From the NCBI GenBank assembly GCA_963698735.1, contig CAVOSA010000010.1:1-64000 (forward strand): a stretch of 64,000 bases of DNA, written 5' to 3'. The position numbers and the translations under genes were made by a program. A model generated the notes under the pieces. That model saw only the letters and a list, made by a program, of their open reading frames with translations. It had not been told where the DNA came from and did no database searches. This DNA is from RPQJ01 sp963698735. Lineage in GTDB: Bacteria > Pseudomonadota > Gammaproteobacteria > Steroidobacterales > Steroidobacteraceae. Position 1 is the first letter of the stretch. Every line of letters begins with the position of its first letter. This document shows positions 27,036 through 36,197 of this stretch, piece by piece.

Positions 27036-27085
27036 GGCGTCCGCTACAATCGCTCCCCCGCACGCCTGGATTGCGCTTCCGTTCC

Positions 27086-28138
27086 ATGGGCCTCTTCGGT
27101 TTCCGTTCCAAGAAAACCAGCGAGGGCGACACGCCCGTCGCCGACGAGGCCGTGCCCGGCGTTCCAGCGGCAACGACCGCTGCCGAGGAATCGCAGAAGC
27201 AGGGTTTCCTCGCCCGCATGCGGGCAAAACTGAACCGCGGCAATTCCTGGCTCACCTACGACCTCACCAACCTGCTGCCCGGCGGCCGGATCGACGAGAA
27301 CGTTCTCGACGAGCTGGAGACGCGCCTGATCGCGGCCGACGTCGGCATCGAGACCACCGAGAAGATCCTCGGCTCGCTGCGCGGCCGCGTGCAGCGCAAG
27401 GAACTCGGCGACCTGAATGCGCTGCTCGCGGCGCTGCGCTCGGCGATGCTCGAGATCCTGCAGCCAGTCGCGCGCCCGCTCGAGATCGACGCGACGAAGA
27501 AGCCCTACGTGGTGCTGGTCGTGGGCGTGAACGGCTCCGGCAAGACGACGACGATCGGCAAGCTCGCGCACCGGTTCACGGCCGAGGGCAGGAAGGTCGT
27601 GCTGGCCGCGGGCGACACCTTCCGTGCCGCGGCCATCGAACAGCTGCAGGTCTGGGGCGAGCGCAACAACGTGCCGGTCATCGCGCAGGGCGCGGGCGCG
27701 GACCCCGCCGCAGTCACGTTCGACGCATTGCAGTCCGCGCAGGCGCGCGGCGCCGACGTGCTGATCGCCGATACCGCGGGACGGCTGCACACGCAGAGCA
27801 ACCTGATGGAAGAACTCAAGAAGGTGCGCCGCGTGCTCGGCCGCCTCGATCCGTCGGCGCCGCACGAAGTGCTGCTGGTGCTCGACGCGGGCCAGGGCCA
27901 GAACGCCCTCGCGCAGGCGCAGCAGTTTCATAAGGCGGTCGGCGTGACGGGCCTCGTGATGACCAAGCTCGACGGCACGGCCAAGGGCGGCATCGTGTTC
28001 GCGATCGCCGACGCGCTCAAGCTGCCGATCCGCTTCATCGGCATCGGTGAGACCGCTGCCGATTTCGACGTGTTCGACGCCGGCGCCTTCGTCGATGCCG
28101 TGCTGGCCCGGCCGCGCGACACGGAGTCGGCGGCATGA
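27086..28138 (+). CDS. ftsY: Signal recognition particle receptor FtsY
   Basis: 350 aa from the ATG at 27086 (MGLFGFRSKK); an earlier in-frame codon at 27071 adds only five residues. A short acidic/Ala-rich A domain precedes the NG domain: GVNGSGKTTTIGKLA (G1, about residue 155), DTFRAAAIEQL, DTAGRLHTQ (G3), TKLDGTAKGG (G4). It docks SRP-ribosome complexes to the Sec translocon. The A region is shorter than in E. coli. Its stop overlaps the ftsE start by four bases. Confidence 0.97.
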   Translation: MGLFGFRSKKTSEGDTPVADEAVPGVPAATTAAEESQKQGFLARMRAKLNRGNSWLTYDLTNLLPGGRIDENVLDELETRLIAADVGIETTEKILGSLRGRVQRKELGDLNALLAALRSAMLEILQPVARPLEIDATKKPYVVLVVGVNGSGKTTTIGKLAHRFTAEGRKVVLAAGDTFRAAAIEQLQVWGERNNVPVIAQGAGADPAAVTFDALQSAQARGADVLIADTAGRLHTQSNLMEELKKVRRVLGRLDPSAPHEVLLVLDAGQGQNALAQAQQFHKAVGVTGLVMTKLDGTAKGGIVFAIADALKLPIRFIGIGETAADFDVFDAGAFVDAVLARPRDTESAA

Positions 28139-28842
28139 TCAGGTTCGACCACGTCTGGAAGCGTTACCCCAACGGCCGCGAAGCCGTGAGCGACCTGACG
28201 CTCGACATCGCGCGCGGCGAGATGGTGTTCCTCACGGGTCATTCCGGTGCCGGCAAGAGCACGCTGCTCAAGCTGATCGCGCTGATCGAACGGCCGAGCA
28301 AGGGCACGCTGGTCGTCAACGGCCAGAACACCGCCGCAGTGCCGCGCTCGAAGATTCCGGCATTCCGGCGCCAGATCGGCGTCGTGTTCCAGGACCACAA
28401 GCTGCTCATGGACCGGCCGGTCTATGACAACGTCGGCCTGCCGCTCGTGATCGCGAGCGTGCCCGAGAAGGAAATCCAGAAGCGCGTGCGCGCGGCGCTC
28501 GACCAGGTGGGGCTGCTCGGGCGCGAGCGTTCGCGCCCGATCGAACTCTCGACCGGCGAGCAGCAGCGAGTCGGCATCGCGCGCGCGATCATCGGCAAAC
28601 CCGCCTTGCTGATTGCCGACGAACCCACGGGCAACCTCGACCCGGACCTCGCGATCGAGGTCATGAACATCTTCAAGCGCTTCAACGAGGTCGGCGTCAC
28701 GGTGGTCATCGCGAGCCACGACATCCACCTGGTCGAGCGCTTCGGCGTCCGGCGCGTGATCCTGGCGCAGGGCCGCACGGTCGATGCGTGGGACGCCCAG
28801 CCGGCGCCCGCACTGCCCGAGATCCGGGCGGACCGATCATGA
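28135..28842 (+). CDS. ftsE: Cell division ATP-binding protein FtsE
   Basis: 235 aa ABC ATPase. Walker A GHSGAGKST (about residue 36), Q loop FQDHKLL, signature ELSTGEQQRVGIARA (about 137) and Walker B LLIADEPTGNLD are intact. With FtsX it controls septal peptidoglycan hydrolases. It overlaps both ftsY and ftsX by four bases, so all three are translationally coupled. Confidence 0.97.
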   Translation: MIRFDHVWKRYPNGREAVSDLTLDIARGEMVFLTGHSGAGKSTLLKLIALIERPSKGTLVVNGQNTAAVPRSKIPAFRRQIGVVFQDHKLLMDRPVYDNVGLPLVIASVPEKEIQKRVRAALDQVGLLGRERSRPIELSTGEQQRVGIARAIIGKPALLIADEPTGNLDPDLAIEVMNIFKRFNEVGVTVVIASHDIHLVERFGVRRVILAQGRTVDAWDAQPAPALPEIRADRS

Positions 28843-29753
28843 ACCAGTGGCTCGAACGACACGTGCAGACGCTGGTGGGCTCGCTGGGGCGGCTCTGGCA
28901 GCAGCCGTTCGCGACGATGCTGACGATCGTCGTCATCGGCATCGCGCTGGCCCTGCCCGCCTGCCTGCACGTGCTGGTGCAGAACGTGCGCACGGCGAGC
29001 GGTGGCTGGAGTGGCGCGCTCGACATCTCCGTCTACATGAAGCCCGACGCGACGCTCGACCAGGCGAAGCGCGCGGCGGAGCGCATCCGCCAGCGCCGCG
29101 ACGTGGACGAGGTCACGCTGATTGAGGCGGACGACGCGCTCGCTGAATTCCGCCGCAACTCCGGGTTCGGCGCGGCACTCGATGCGCTCAAGGACAACCC
29201 GTTACCGCACGCGCTGGTGGTACGGCCGGATGCGGAGTACCGCGAATCAGGCCGCGTGCAGGCCCTGTCGAACGAGCTGAAGAAGATCGACGGTGTGGAC
29301 ATCGTGCAGCTCGACACCGAGTGGGTCAGCCGCTTCAACGCGATCCTCGACGTGATCCGGCGTGGCGTGTTTCTGGCGGCGGGGCTGTTTGCGCTCGGCA
29401 TCCTGGTGATCGTCGGCAACACGATCCGCCTCGACATCGAAAACCGCCGCGGCGAGATCGAGGTGACCAAGCTGGTCGGCGGCAGCGACGCGTTCGTGCG
29501 GCGGCCGTTCCTCTACAACGGAGTCTGGTACGGCCTCGCGGGCGGCATCACGGCCGGCATCATCGTCGCGGTGGTCGTGGCCGTGCTGAGTTCGCCGGTG
29601 CAGCGCATCGCCGGACTCTACGGCAGCAAGTTCGAACTGCAGGGCGTGGGGCTGCTCGGCTGGCTGGCGCTGCTGCTCGGCGGGGCGTTGCTGGGATGGC
29701 TCGGGTCCTTCATTGTCGCGACCCGCGAACTGCGCGAGATCGAGCCGAAGTAG
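28839..29753 (+). CDS. ftsX: Cell division protein FtsX
   Basis: 304 aa. One membrane helix near the N-terminus (FATMLTIVVIGIALALPACLHV), a periplasmic domain of about 130 residues (ISVYMKPDATLDQAKRA...), then three C-terminal helices with the cytoplasmic loop IRLDIENRRGEIEVTKLVGG, the FtsX/permease coupling motif. It is the membrane partner of FtsE. Confidence 0.96.
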   Translation: MNQWLERHVQTLVGSLGRLWQQPFATMLTIVVIGIALALPACLHVLVQNVRTASGGWSGALDISVYMKPDATLDQAKRAAERIRQRRDVDEVTLIEADDALAEFRRNSGFGAALDALKDNPLPHALVVRPDAEYRESGRVQALSNELKKIDGVDIVQLDTEWVSRFNAILDVIRRGVFLAAGLFALGILVIVGNTIRLDIENRRGEIEVTKLVGGSDAFVRRPFLYNGVWYGLAGGITAGIIVAVVVAVLSSPVQRIAGLYGSKFELQGVGLLGWLALLLGGALLGWLGSFIVATRELREIEPK

Positions 29754-29767
29754 CACCAGCCCAGGTT

Positions 29768-30433
29768 TCACTCGGCCGTGTCGGCTTCGGCGTCCGCCTC
29801 TTCCTGCGAGGCGCGCTCGAACGGCGTCCACTTGAAATTCTCGCCGCCCAGGTCGCAGGCCGCGCCCAGTTCAGGCAAGGCGGTCTCGAGGAATTGGCGC
29901 ATCTCCGCTGGCTTGGAGATCAGGACCATCAGGTCGCCCGACTCCTGCGCGCGGACCGTGTACTGCAGCGAGTCGAACGAGTAACCGGTCGGGCGGTCGT
30001 TCCTGAGTTCGCTGAGCATGACCCAGACCGGCAGGCCGCCGCACAGTTCGATCCGTTCGCGAGTGATCCGGACGAGGTATTGGCGGTAGAAATCCGCCAG
30101 CGGCGCGGTCGTGCGGAATTCGGCGATGAGTTGCCCGTTCAGTTCGACGAAGCAGACTTCGTCGCCGACCTCCCTGGTCTCGCCGTTCTCGATGTAGCGG
30201 ACCAGGCCGGCACGGCACAGCCCGGTGTCGTCTGGGCGGTGATCGACGATGAGCAGTGGCGCGCCACTCTCACCGTTCGCCAGTTGCCAGCGTCCGGCAA
30301 CCGCCGGGACCTCGAGGTCCGCACGAACCCCCTTGGCCAGCGAATGGACCGTGATGGCGTCGCCGCAACCGGTCAACCCGACTGACGCAACCACGAACAT
30401 TGCCGCCAGGGTCCTGCCGCATCGCCCGCTCAT
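29768..30433 (-). CDS. Predicted lipoprotein, function unknown
   Basis: 221 aa. A lipoprotein signal with lipobox VGLTGC puts the acylated Cys near residue 23. The mature part is beta-rich with several Cys (GLCRAG, EVCFVE, IELCGG, AACDLGG) that could form disulfides in the periplasm, and an acidic C-terminus. No family recognised. It lies between the ftsYEX operon and rpoH on the opposite strand, interrupting the usual ftsX-rpoH pairing. Confidence 0.78.
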   Translation of the reverse strand: MSGRCGRTLAAMFVVASVGLTGCGDAITVHSLAKGVRADLEVPAVAGRWQLANGESGAPLLIVDHRPDDTGLCRAGLVRYIENGETREVGDEVCFVELNGQLIAEFRTTAPLADFYRQYLVRITRERIELCGGLPVWVMLSELRNDRPTGYSFDSLQYTVRAQESGDLMVLISKPAEMRQFLETALPELGAACDLGGENFKWTPFERASQEEADAEADTAE

Positions 30434-30574
30434 GGTCGCACTCCTGCGCCGTGGACTGGAACCAAGGTGCGCCGGGGCGTGCGCGACGCCATCAGGGAAA
30501 ATCAGCCGATGCCGACGAAATATCGCAAATAGTTGATTTACAACAATAAACTAAAGCGGATACAGCGGTTATAT

Positions 30575-30602
30575 GGAACTTCCCAGGGGTTTAGCACTCC
30601 AA
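30575..30602 (+). promoter_or_regulatory. Sigma-E-type promoter of rpoH
   Basis: GGAACTT (30575-30581), an exact extracytoplasmic-stress sigma -35, is followed after 16 bases by TCCAA, close to the TCTAA/TCAAA -10. It lies in the AT-rich gap 57 bases before rpoH. rpoH of E. coli also has a sigma-E promoter. Confidence 0.7.
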
Positions 30603-30658
30603 TCGGCTGACTGCTAATATTGGCAGCCTGAAGCCACCCCAGAGGTACGCTCGATCCA

Positions 30659-31537
<879 letters not shown>

Positions 31538-31541
31538 TTGC

Positions 31542-31567
31542 CCCTCTCCCGCTGCTGCGGGAGAGGG
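31542..31567. repeat. Dispersed CCCTCTCCCGC palindrome, copy 4
   Basis: CCCTCTCCCGC-TGCT-GCGGGAGAGGG, a perfect 11-bp stem, begins four bases after the rpoH stop and lies between convergent rpoH and the OmpA-like gene. Confidence 0.85.
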
Positions 31568-31574
31568 AGGTAGA

Positions 31575-32273
31575 TCAGCCCTGCTTCGCCTTCTGCACGC
31601 TGTCTTCGGTCACCGGCACGATCGTGATTTCCACGCGCCGGTTCTGGGCGCGGCCCTCTTCCGTGTCGTTCGTCGCAACCGGGTGGGCCTCGCCCGCCCC
31701 CACCGTCACGACACGCGTGCGATTGACGCCGTGGCTCGAGAGGTAGGACGCCACGCTGTTGGCGCGCTTTTCTGACAGCTGCTGGTTGTACGAATCGCTG
31801 CCAACGCTATCGGTGTGGCCAGCCACTTCGATGACCGACTTGTCGTACTCCGTGAGCGTCGCCGCAACCTTGTCCAGCACCGGGTAGAACTGGGCATTCA
31901 CGTCCGAGCTGTCGAAGGCGAAGGTCACGCCGCCCGGCATGTCGAGCGTGATGTTGTCGCCCTTGCGCACGACGTCGACGCCCGTGCCCGCCATCTGCTG
32001 GCGCAGCTTCGCTTCCTGCTTGTCCATATAGTGACCGGCGGTGCCGCCGACCAGCGCGCCCGCGGCAGCACCGATCATCGCCGACTTGAACGGATTGTTG
32101 CCGGCGCTCAGCAGCCCGACGACGGCGCCTGCGGCAGCGCCATACCCAGTGCCTTTGCGGGTCTTTTCCTTCTCGGGATTGGTGGCGAAATCCTCCATCG
32201 AGGCGCAGCCAGCGATGGCGACGGACGCGGCGGCGAAAAGGGCAACAAAGCCGGACCTGGCGGTTCGCTTCAT
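31575..32273 (-). CDS. OmpA-family outer-membrane lipoprotein with glycine-zipper domain
   Basis: 232 aa. Signal with lipobox AIAGCAS (Cys near residue 23). A glycine-zipper segment follows (GYGAAAGAVVGLL, then MIGAAAGALVGGTAGHYMD, about residues 43-82), then an OmpA C-terminal peptidoglycan-binding domain (EVAGHTDSVGSDSYNQQLS, RANSVASYL, NRRVEITI). The layout is that of YiaD. It should tie the outer membrane to the cell wall. Confidence 0.93.
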   Translation of the reverse strand: MKRTARSGFVALFAAASVAIAGCASMEDFATNPEKEKTRKGTGYGAAAGAVVGLLSAGNNPFKSAMIGAAAGALVGGTAGHYMDKQEAKLRQQMAGTGVDVVRKGDNITLDMPGGVTFAFDSSDVNAQFYPVLDKVAATLTEYDKSVIEVAGHTDSVGSDSYNQQLSEKRANSVASYLSSHGVNRTRVVTVGAGEAHPVATNDTEEGRAQNRRVEITIVPVTEDSVQKAKQG

Positions 32274-32534
32274 GAATTGACTCCTGCTTGCATGACTTGA
32301 TGATTCAATCCTGGATCAACGGATTCTATGCCAGATTCTCAAAGAGCATTTGATACTGGCTTCGCGCTGGCCGCGCGCACCGCAGCTGTCACCGCCCGAT
32401 GTATCTCCAGATTCAATGGGGCGGCAAAAGTTCCTGGGCACCGGACCGCGAGCATAGGGCCGCCGCGGGGCTCGAGGCCGCCGTTTCCATTAGAATCCCG
32501 TTCCCTCCGCACCAGAACCCGACCGGGAGCCCCC

Positions 32535-33707
32535 GTGCCCGCCCACGCCCTGAATCCGCTCGACCTGTACGACGTCCGCGCCTCGCTGTCCGAGGAGGAA
32601 CGCATGGTGCAGGACTCGGTCGCGCGCTTCGTCGATGACGCCGTGCTGCCCGTTATCCGTCCGCATTTCGAGAACCACACGTTCCCGAAGGAGCTGGTCG
32701 GCGAGCTTGCGGCACTCGGCCTGCTGGGGAGTTCGCTGGAGGGCTACGGCTGCGCGGGCATGAACGCGGTGAGCTACGGCCTCATCTGCCAGGAACTCGA
32801 GCGCGGTGATTCGGGCCTGCGCAGCTTCGTGTCGGTCCAGTCGTCTCTGTGCATGTATCCGATCTACACGTACGGCAGCGACGAGCAGAAGCAGCGCTAC
32901 CTGCCGCGCATGGCGAAGGGCGAGATCATCGGCGCGTTCGGCCTGACCGAACCGCACGGCGGCTCCGACCCTGCCAACATGAAGACGCACGCGAAGCGCC
33001 GCGGCGGCGACTGGGTCCTGAACGGCGCCAAGATGTGGATCACCAACTCGCCGCTCGCCGACGTGTTCGTCATCTGGGCGAAGACCGAGGAAGGCATCCG
33101 CGGTTTCCTGGTCGACAGGGGCACCAGGGGCCTGGAGACACCGGAGATCGAGAACAAGTTCTCGCTGCGCGCTTCAGCCACCGGTGCGATTTTCCTCGCC
33201 GACGTCGTCGTGCCGGATTCGGCAATGCTTCCCGGCAGCACGTGCGGGATCAAGGCGCCGCTCTCGTGCCTCACGCAGGCGCGTTACGGGATCACCTGGG
33301 GCGTCATCGGTGCCGCGCAGGCCTGCCTCCAGGAAGTGCTCGAGTATTCGAAGACGCGCATCCTGTTCAACCGTCCGCTGGCAGCGACGCAGGCGATCCA
33401 GATCCGCCTCGCGGAAATGTCGCGCAAGATCACGTTGGCGCAGCTGCTGTCGCTGCAGCTCGGCCGGCTCAAGGACGCAGGCCAGATGACGCCGTCGCAC
33501 GTCTCGCTCGCAAAGTGGAACAACTGCCGCGCCGCAATCGAAGTGGCGCGCGACGCTCGCGACATCCTCGGCGGCTCGGGCATCAGCGCTGAGTACGTGC
33601 CGATCCGGCACGCGCTGAACCTCGAGAGCGTGATCACCTATGAAGGCACCGAGACGATTCACCAGCTCACCATCGGGCGCGAGCTGACGGGGATCAACGC
33701 GTTCTGA
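32535..33707 (+). CDS. gcdH: Acyl-CoA dehydrogenase, probable glutaryl-CoA dehydrogenase
   Basis: 390 aa from GTG 32535 (GGGAG six bases upstream). The sequence SGLRSFVSVQSSLCMYPI and AFGLTEPHGGSDPANMKT are typical of glutaryl-CoA dehydrogenase, and the catalytic Glu lies in ITYEGTETIHQL near the C-terminus. GcdH oxidises and decarboxylates glutaryl-CoA to crotonyl-CoA in lysine and tryptophan breakdown, passing electrons to ETF. No other pathway gene is adjacent. The gap 32274-32533 upstream shows no further gene. Confidence 0.92.
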   Translation: MPAHALNPLDLYDVRASLSEEERMVQDSVARFVDDAVLPVIRPHFENHTFPKELVGELAALGLLGSSLEGYGCAGMNAVSYGLICQELERGDSGLRSFVSVQSSLCMYPIYTYGSDEQKQRYLPRMAKGEIIGAFGLTEPHGGSDPANMKTHAKRRGGDWVLNGAKMWITNSPLADVFVIWAKTEEGIRGFLVDRGTRGLETPEIENKFSLRASATGAIFLADVVVPDSAMLPGSTCGIKAPLSCLTQARYGITWGVIGAAQACLQEVLEYSKTRILFNRPLAATQAIQIRLAEMSRKITLAQLLSLQLGRLKDAGQMTPSHVSLAKWNNCRAAIEVARDARDILGGSGISAEYVPIRHALNLESVITYEGTETIHQLTIGRELTGINAF

Positions 33708-33713
33708 TTCCTC

Positions 33714-33741
33714 ACCTCTCCCATGTCCGCATGGGAGAGGT
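33714..33741. repeat. Dispersed palindrome, copy 5 (ATG/CAT inner variant)
   Basis: ACCTCTCCCATG-TCCG-CATGGGAGAGGT is a perfect 12-bp stem. The outer CCTCTCCC matches the other copies, but the inner bases are ATG/CAT instead of GC/GC and the outermost pair differs; both changes keep the pairing. It follows the gcdH stop and faces the SIMPL gene tail to tail. Confidence 0.8.
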
Positions 33742-33770
33742 CGCGCGCCGCGCGGGAGAGGGAGCGGACA

Positions 33771-34550
33771 CTACTTCCGCGTCACCGCGTACTCGACGGT
33801 CACTACCGCCTTCACCAGTTTCTCGACGGTACTCGTGTCGTAGCTGCCGTAGTCGGCAGTCTCCGTCGAATTCGGCGACGTGATCTGGAACACGCCCTGG
33901 GAGGCGGAACGCAACGGACCGACGGTCACGCCGCTGTTCGCGGCGAACTGTTCCGCGCGCAACAGCGAGTCCTTGGTCGCCGCACCGATCAGCCGTACCT
34001 TCACCGCATTGAGGTCGGTGAAGAAGTACTGCGGCGGCATCGAGTTGATCGCCACGCCTTCGCTGATGAGTTTCGTCGCTTCGCCGGCGAGTCGCGCGAT
34101 CTGCTGCACGTCGTTCGCGGAGTATTCGAACCCGCGCGTGAGTTCGTAGCCGAGGATGCGTCCGGTCTGCACGCCGCCTGGCCCGGACTCGAACAGTGTC
34201 TGGCTGGAGACGGAACCCGACTGCAGCTTCGAAGCGTCGACGATCGAGCCGACGAGGCTGGCCACACGCGCTGAGTCGGACTCGAGCCTGCGGTAAGCAG
34301 CGGGCAGGTCGGGCGCGCGCACGCTCACGACGGCGCGCCAGGTGCCGGCGTCGGAGACCACCTTCTCCTCGGCGTAGCCCTTCACCGTGATCCTGTCGCC
34401 CGCCAGCTTGATGCGCTCGAGGCTGGAGGCGACGATCCAGGCGGCCAGCACGAGGCCAATGGCGAGTGCAACACCCAGCGCCAGGAACCCGGTGGTCGAC
34501 TGGCCTGTCTCTCGGCGGACGCCGGCTCTGCCAGAATCTCGTCTAATCAT
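33771..34550 (-). CDS. SIMPL domain protein (DUF541 family)
   Basis: 259 aa. One N-terminal membrane helix (FLALGVALAIGLVLAAWIVA, residues 22-41) anchors it to the inner membrane; the rest is periplasmic. ITVKGYAEEKVVSDAGTWRAVVSV is the SIMPL/DUF541 start (usually V.G.a...) and the C-terminus ends in a beta strand VKAVVTVEYAV. Family function is uncertain; some members affect oxidative stress tolerance. Nothing around it narrows the role. Confidence 0.88.
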   Translation of the reverse strand: MIRRDSGRAGVRRETGQSTTGFLALGVALAIGLVLAAWIVASSLERIKLAGDRITVKGYAEEKVVSDAGTWRAVVSVRAPDLPAAYRRLESDSARVASLVGSIVDASKLQSGSVSSQTLFESGPGGVQTGRILGYELTRGFEYSANDVQQIARLAGEATKLISEGVAINSMPPQYFFTDLNAVKVRLIGAATKDSLLRAEQFAANSGVTVGPLRSASQGVFQITSPNSTETADYGSYDTSTVEKLVKAVVTVEYAVTRK

Positions 34551-34590
34551 TAGAGTTTCCCTTTGCGTGCAGAGGCTTGCACGCCTTCGT

Positions 34591-34607
34591 TGTCGGCATT
34601 TTTTACG
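34591..34607 (+). promoter_or_regulatory. Candidate activator site upstream of sigma-54 promoter
   Basis: TGTCGGCATTTTTTACG carries the same GTCGG-N7-TAC pattern as 21664-21680. It lies 86 bases before the -24 element here, against 65 there; the difference of 21 is two helical turns. The rest of the gap 34551-34691 shows no gene. Confidence 0.35.
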
Positions 34608-34691
34608 AAAACGGCGCCCAGCGGCAGCCCGCGCTTGCCAGTTCGGCAGCTAGCCGTCGCAAGCTCATGAATACCATCAATTATTTGTCCG

Positions 34692-34708
34692 CTGGCACGC
34701 GGCTTGCT
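34692..34708 (+). promoter_or_regulatory. Perfect sigma-54 (-24/-12) promoter
   Basis: CTGGCACGCGGCTTGCT matches YTGGCACGN4TTGCW at every position. The expected start of transcription is near 34719. No annotated gene lies downstream on this strand before the terminator at 34926-34953. Confidence 0.8.
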
Positions 34709-34718
34709 TAGACACATT

Positions 34719-34953
34719 GTCCTTCATTGGCCCAGCAGAGCAGAAGAAACGCCACCGGGCGAAGGACGGGCAAGCCAGCTCTAGGTGGGGATGATCGCCA
34801 GGGGATTGAATCGGGAGCAAGCGTCGATACAAGACGGCGAGGGTAAAAAAGAAATCTGGTTACAGGGCGCGCACAACAAGTAGATTCAGAACAAGAAGTA
34901 GAACAGCGTCCAGTCAGTGACCCCGGCCCCGCGAATGCGGGGCTTTTTCTTTT
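34719..34953 (+). ncRNA. Candidate sigma-54-dependent small RNA, about 235 nt
   Basis: The interval is bounded by a perfect RpoN promoter and a strong intrinsic terminator, with no recognisable protein gene. A 30-codon frame at 34791-34883 (GGTGGGG just upstream) could instead encode a small Lys-rich peptide. The 3' part holds a purine-rich near-repeat, AACAAGTAGA and AACAAGAAGTAGA, which is the kind of unpaired region that can contact mRNAs. The call rests on promoter plus terminator only. Confidence 0.45.
34926..34953 (+). terminator. Rho-independent terminator of the candidate small RNA
   Basis: GCCCCGC-GAAT-GCGGGGC is a 7-bp perfect GC stem followed by TTTTTCTTTT on the plus strand. The other strand lacks a T tract after it, so it belongs to plus-strand transcription and not to the convergent channel gene. 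Confidence 0.93.
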
Positions 34954-34991
34954 GTGCAACGGCGCGAGGCGCGGCGCGCCTGGCGTGAAAG

Positions 34992-36074
34992 TCAGGTGCC
35001 TGGGTTCGCGTCGATCGCAATGACGCGGTCACCCGCCTCGATCCGCAGCGACGGATCGCTCCAGCAGCCGAACCGCCGCGGACCGCGGCGCACTTCGACG
35101 ATCACCGTGCCCTCCGTTTCTCGCGCAAGACGTCCCACCTCCTCCGGGCGGGCCGCGCGCTCGACCAGCTGGCACTGGCCGCGATACGAAAGCAGCTCGG
35201 AGACGAAATCGACGGTGCCGGTCGTACTGACCGCGTCGGCCATCAGGTAGCCGCCGAAACGCGACGGCGAGACGATTTCGTCCGCCCCGCCGGAGCGCAC
35301 GATCTTCACGTTCTCGGGTTCGGCGACGCTCGCGACGATGCGCACATCCCGCGCCAGGGCGCGCACCGTGAGCACGATCAGCACGGTCGTGTCGTCGCGG
35401 CCGACGCTCACGATCACCGAGCGGGCACGCTGCACTCCGGCCACGCGCAGGATTTCCTCGCTGGAAGCGTCTCCGTGCAGGCCGATGAACCCCCGGTCTG
35501 CCGCTCGCGCGACTTCCTCGCGGTCCGGATCGATCACCACGACCTGCTCCGACAGCCACCCGCGCAGCAGCAGCTCCGACGCGGCGATGGAGCCGCTGTG
35601 CCCGTAGCCGCAGAGGATGACGTGGTCTTTCAACTCGCGCTGCAACCGCAACATTCGCCATTCCTCGATGAGCCGCTGGATGATGAGCTGGTAGGCCGTG
35701 CCCAGGAACGTGAGCCAGACGAAGATCCGCACTGGCGTGACGAAAAAGGCGTCGATCAGCCGGGCCTGGTCCGAGACGGGGACGATGTCGCCATACCCGA
35801 CCGTCGTGATGGTGACCATCGTGAAGTAGAAGACGTCGGATATCGAGACGTGACCGTCGATCTGGTCCTTGAGGCCGTCACGGTCGATCAGGAAGACCAG
35901 GAAGACCGAGGCGACCATCAGGAGCACGAAGCCTGCCCGCAACATGAGCGTGACTTCGGGTGGCTGCGCCGCGCGGCGGATCAGGATGGGCAGCGTGTCC
36001 TCGCCGCGCTCGGCACGGATGCGACGCATGGTGCGCCTGACCCAGCCGAATCGCACTCGACCCGACGCGCTCAT
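34992..36074 (-). CDS. Two-TM potassium channel with RCK/TrkA-N domains
   Basis: 360 aa from the ATG at 36074. Helix 1 (MLRAGFVLLMVASVFLVFLI, about residues 43-62), pore loop with selectivity filter TVGYGD (about 90), helix 2, then a cytoplasmic RCK domain with a Rossmann motif HVILCGYGHSGSIAASELL (about 155) and a TrkA-C-like end (SLRIEAGDRVIAID). It is a ligand-gated K+ channel of the Kch/MthK type. The basic N-terminus may be shorter than drawn. Confidence 0.92.
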   Translation of the reverse strand: MSASGRVRFGWVRRTMRRIRAERGEDTLPILIRRAAQPPEVTLMLRAGFVLLMVASVFLVFLIDRDGLKDQIDGHVSISDVFYFTMVTITTVGYGDIVPVSDQARLIDAFFVTPVRIFVWLTFLGTAYQLIIQRLIEEWRMLRLQRELKDHVILCGYGHSGSIAASELLLRGWLSEQVVVIDPDREEVARAADRGFIGLHGDASSEEILRVAGVQRARSVIVSVGRDDTTVLIVLTVRALARDVRIVASVAEPENVKIVRSGGADEIVSPSRFGGYLMADAVSTTGTVDFVSELLSYRGQCQLVERAARPEEVGRLARETEGTVIVEVRRGPRRFGCWSDPSLRIEAGDRVIAIDANPGT

Positions 36075-36197
36075 GCCGGCGGAACGGCTCGATACCGATG
36101 CATCATGACCCCGACGGGCGGACGACTGCCGCCCCCTGTGGCCGGAAATATAGCGCACGCCGCCGCGGGGCACGGCGGCGCGGCGAACCCGCCCGGC

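Noticed and set aside
34708..34959. Minus-strand 83-codon frame across the candidate small RNA
   Set aside because: It reads through the terminator and the sigma-54 promoter, has no ribosome binding site and no family features.
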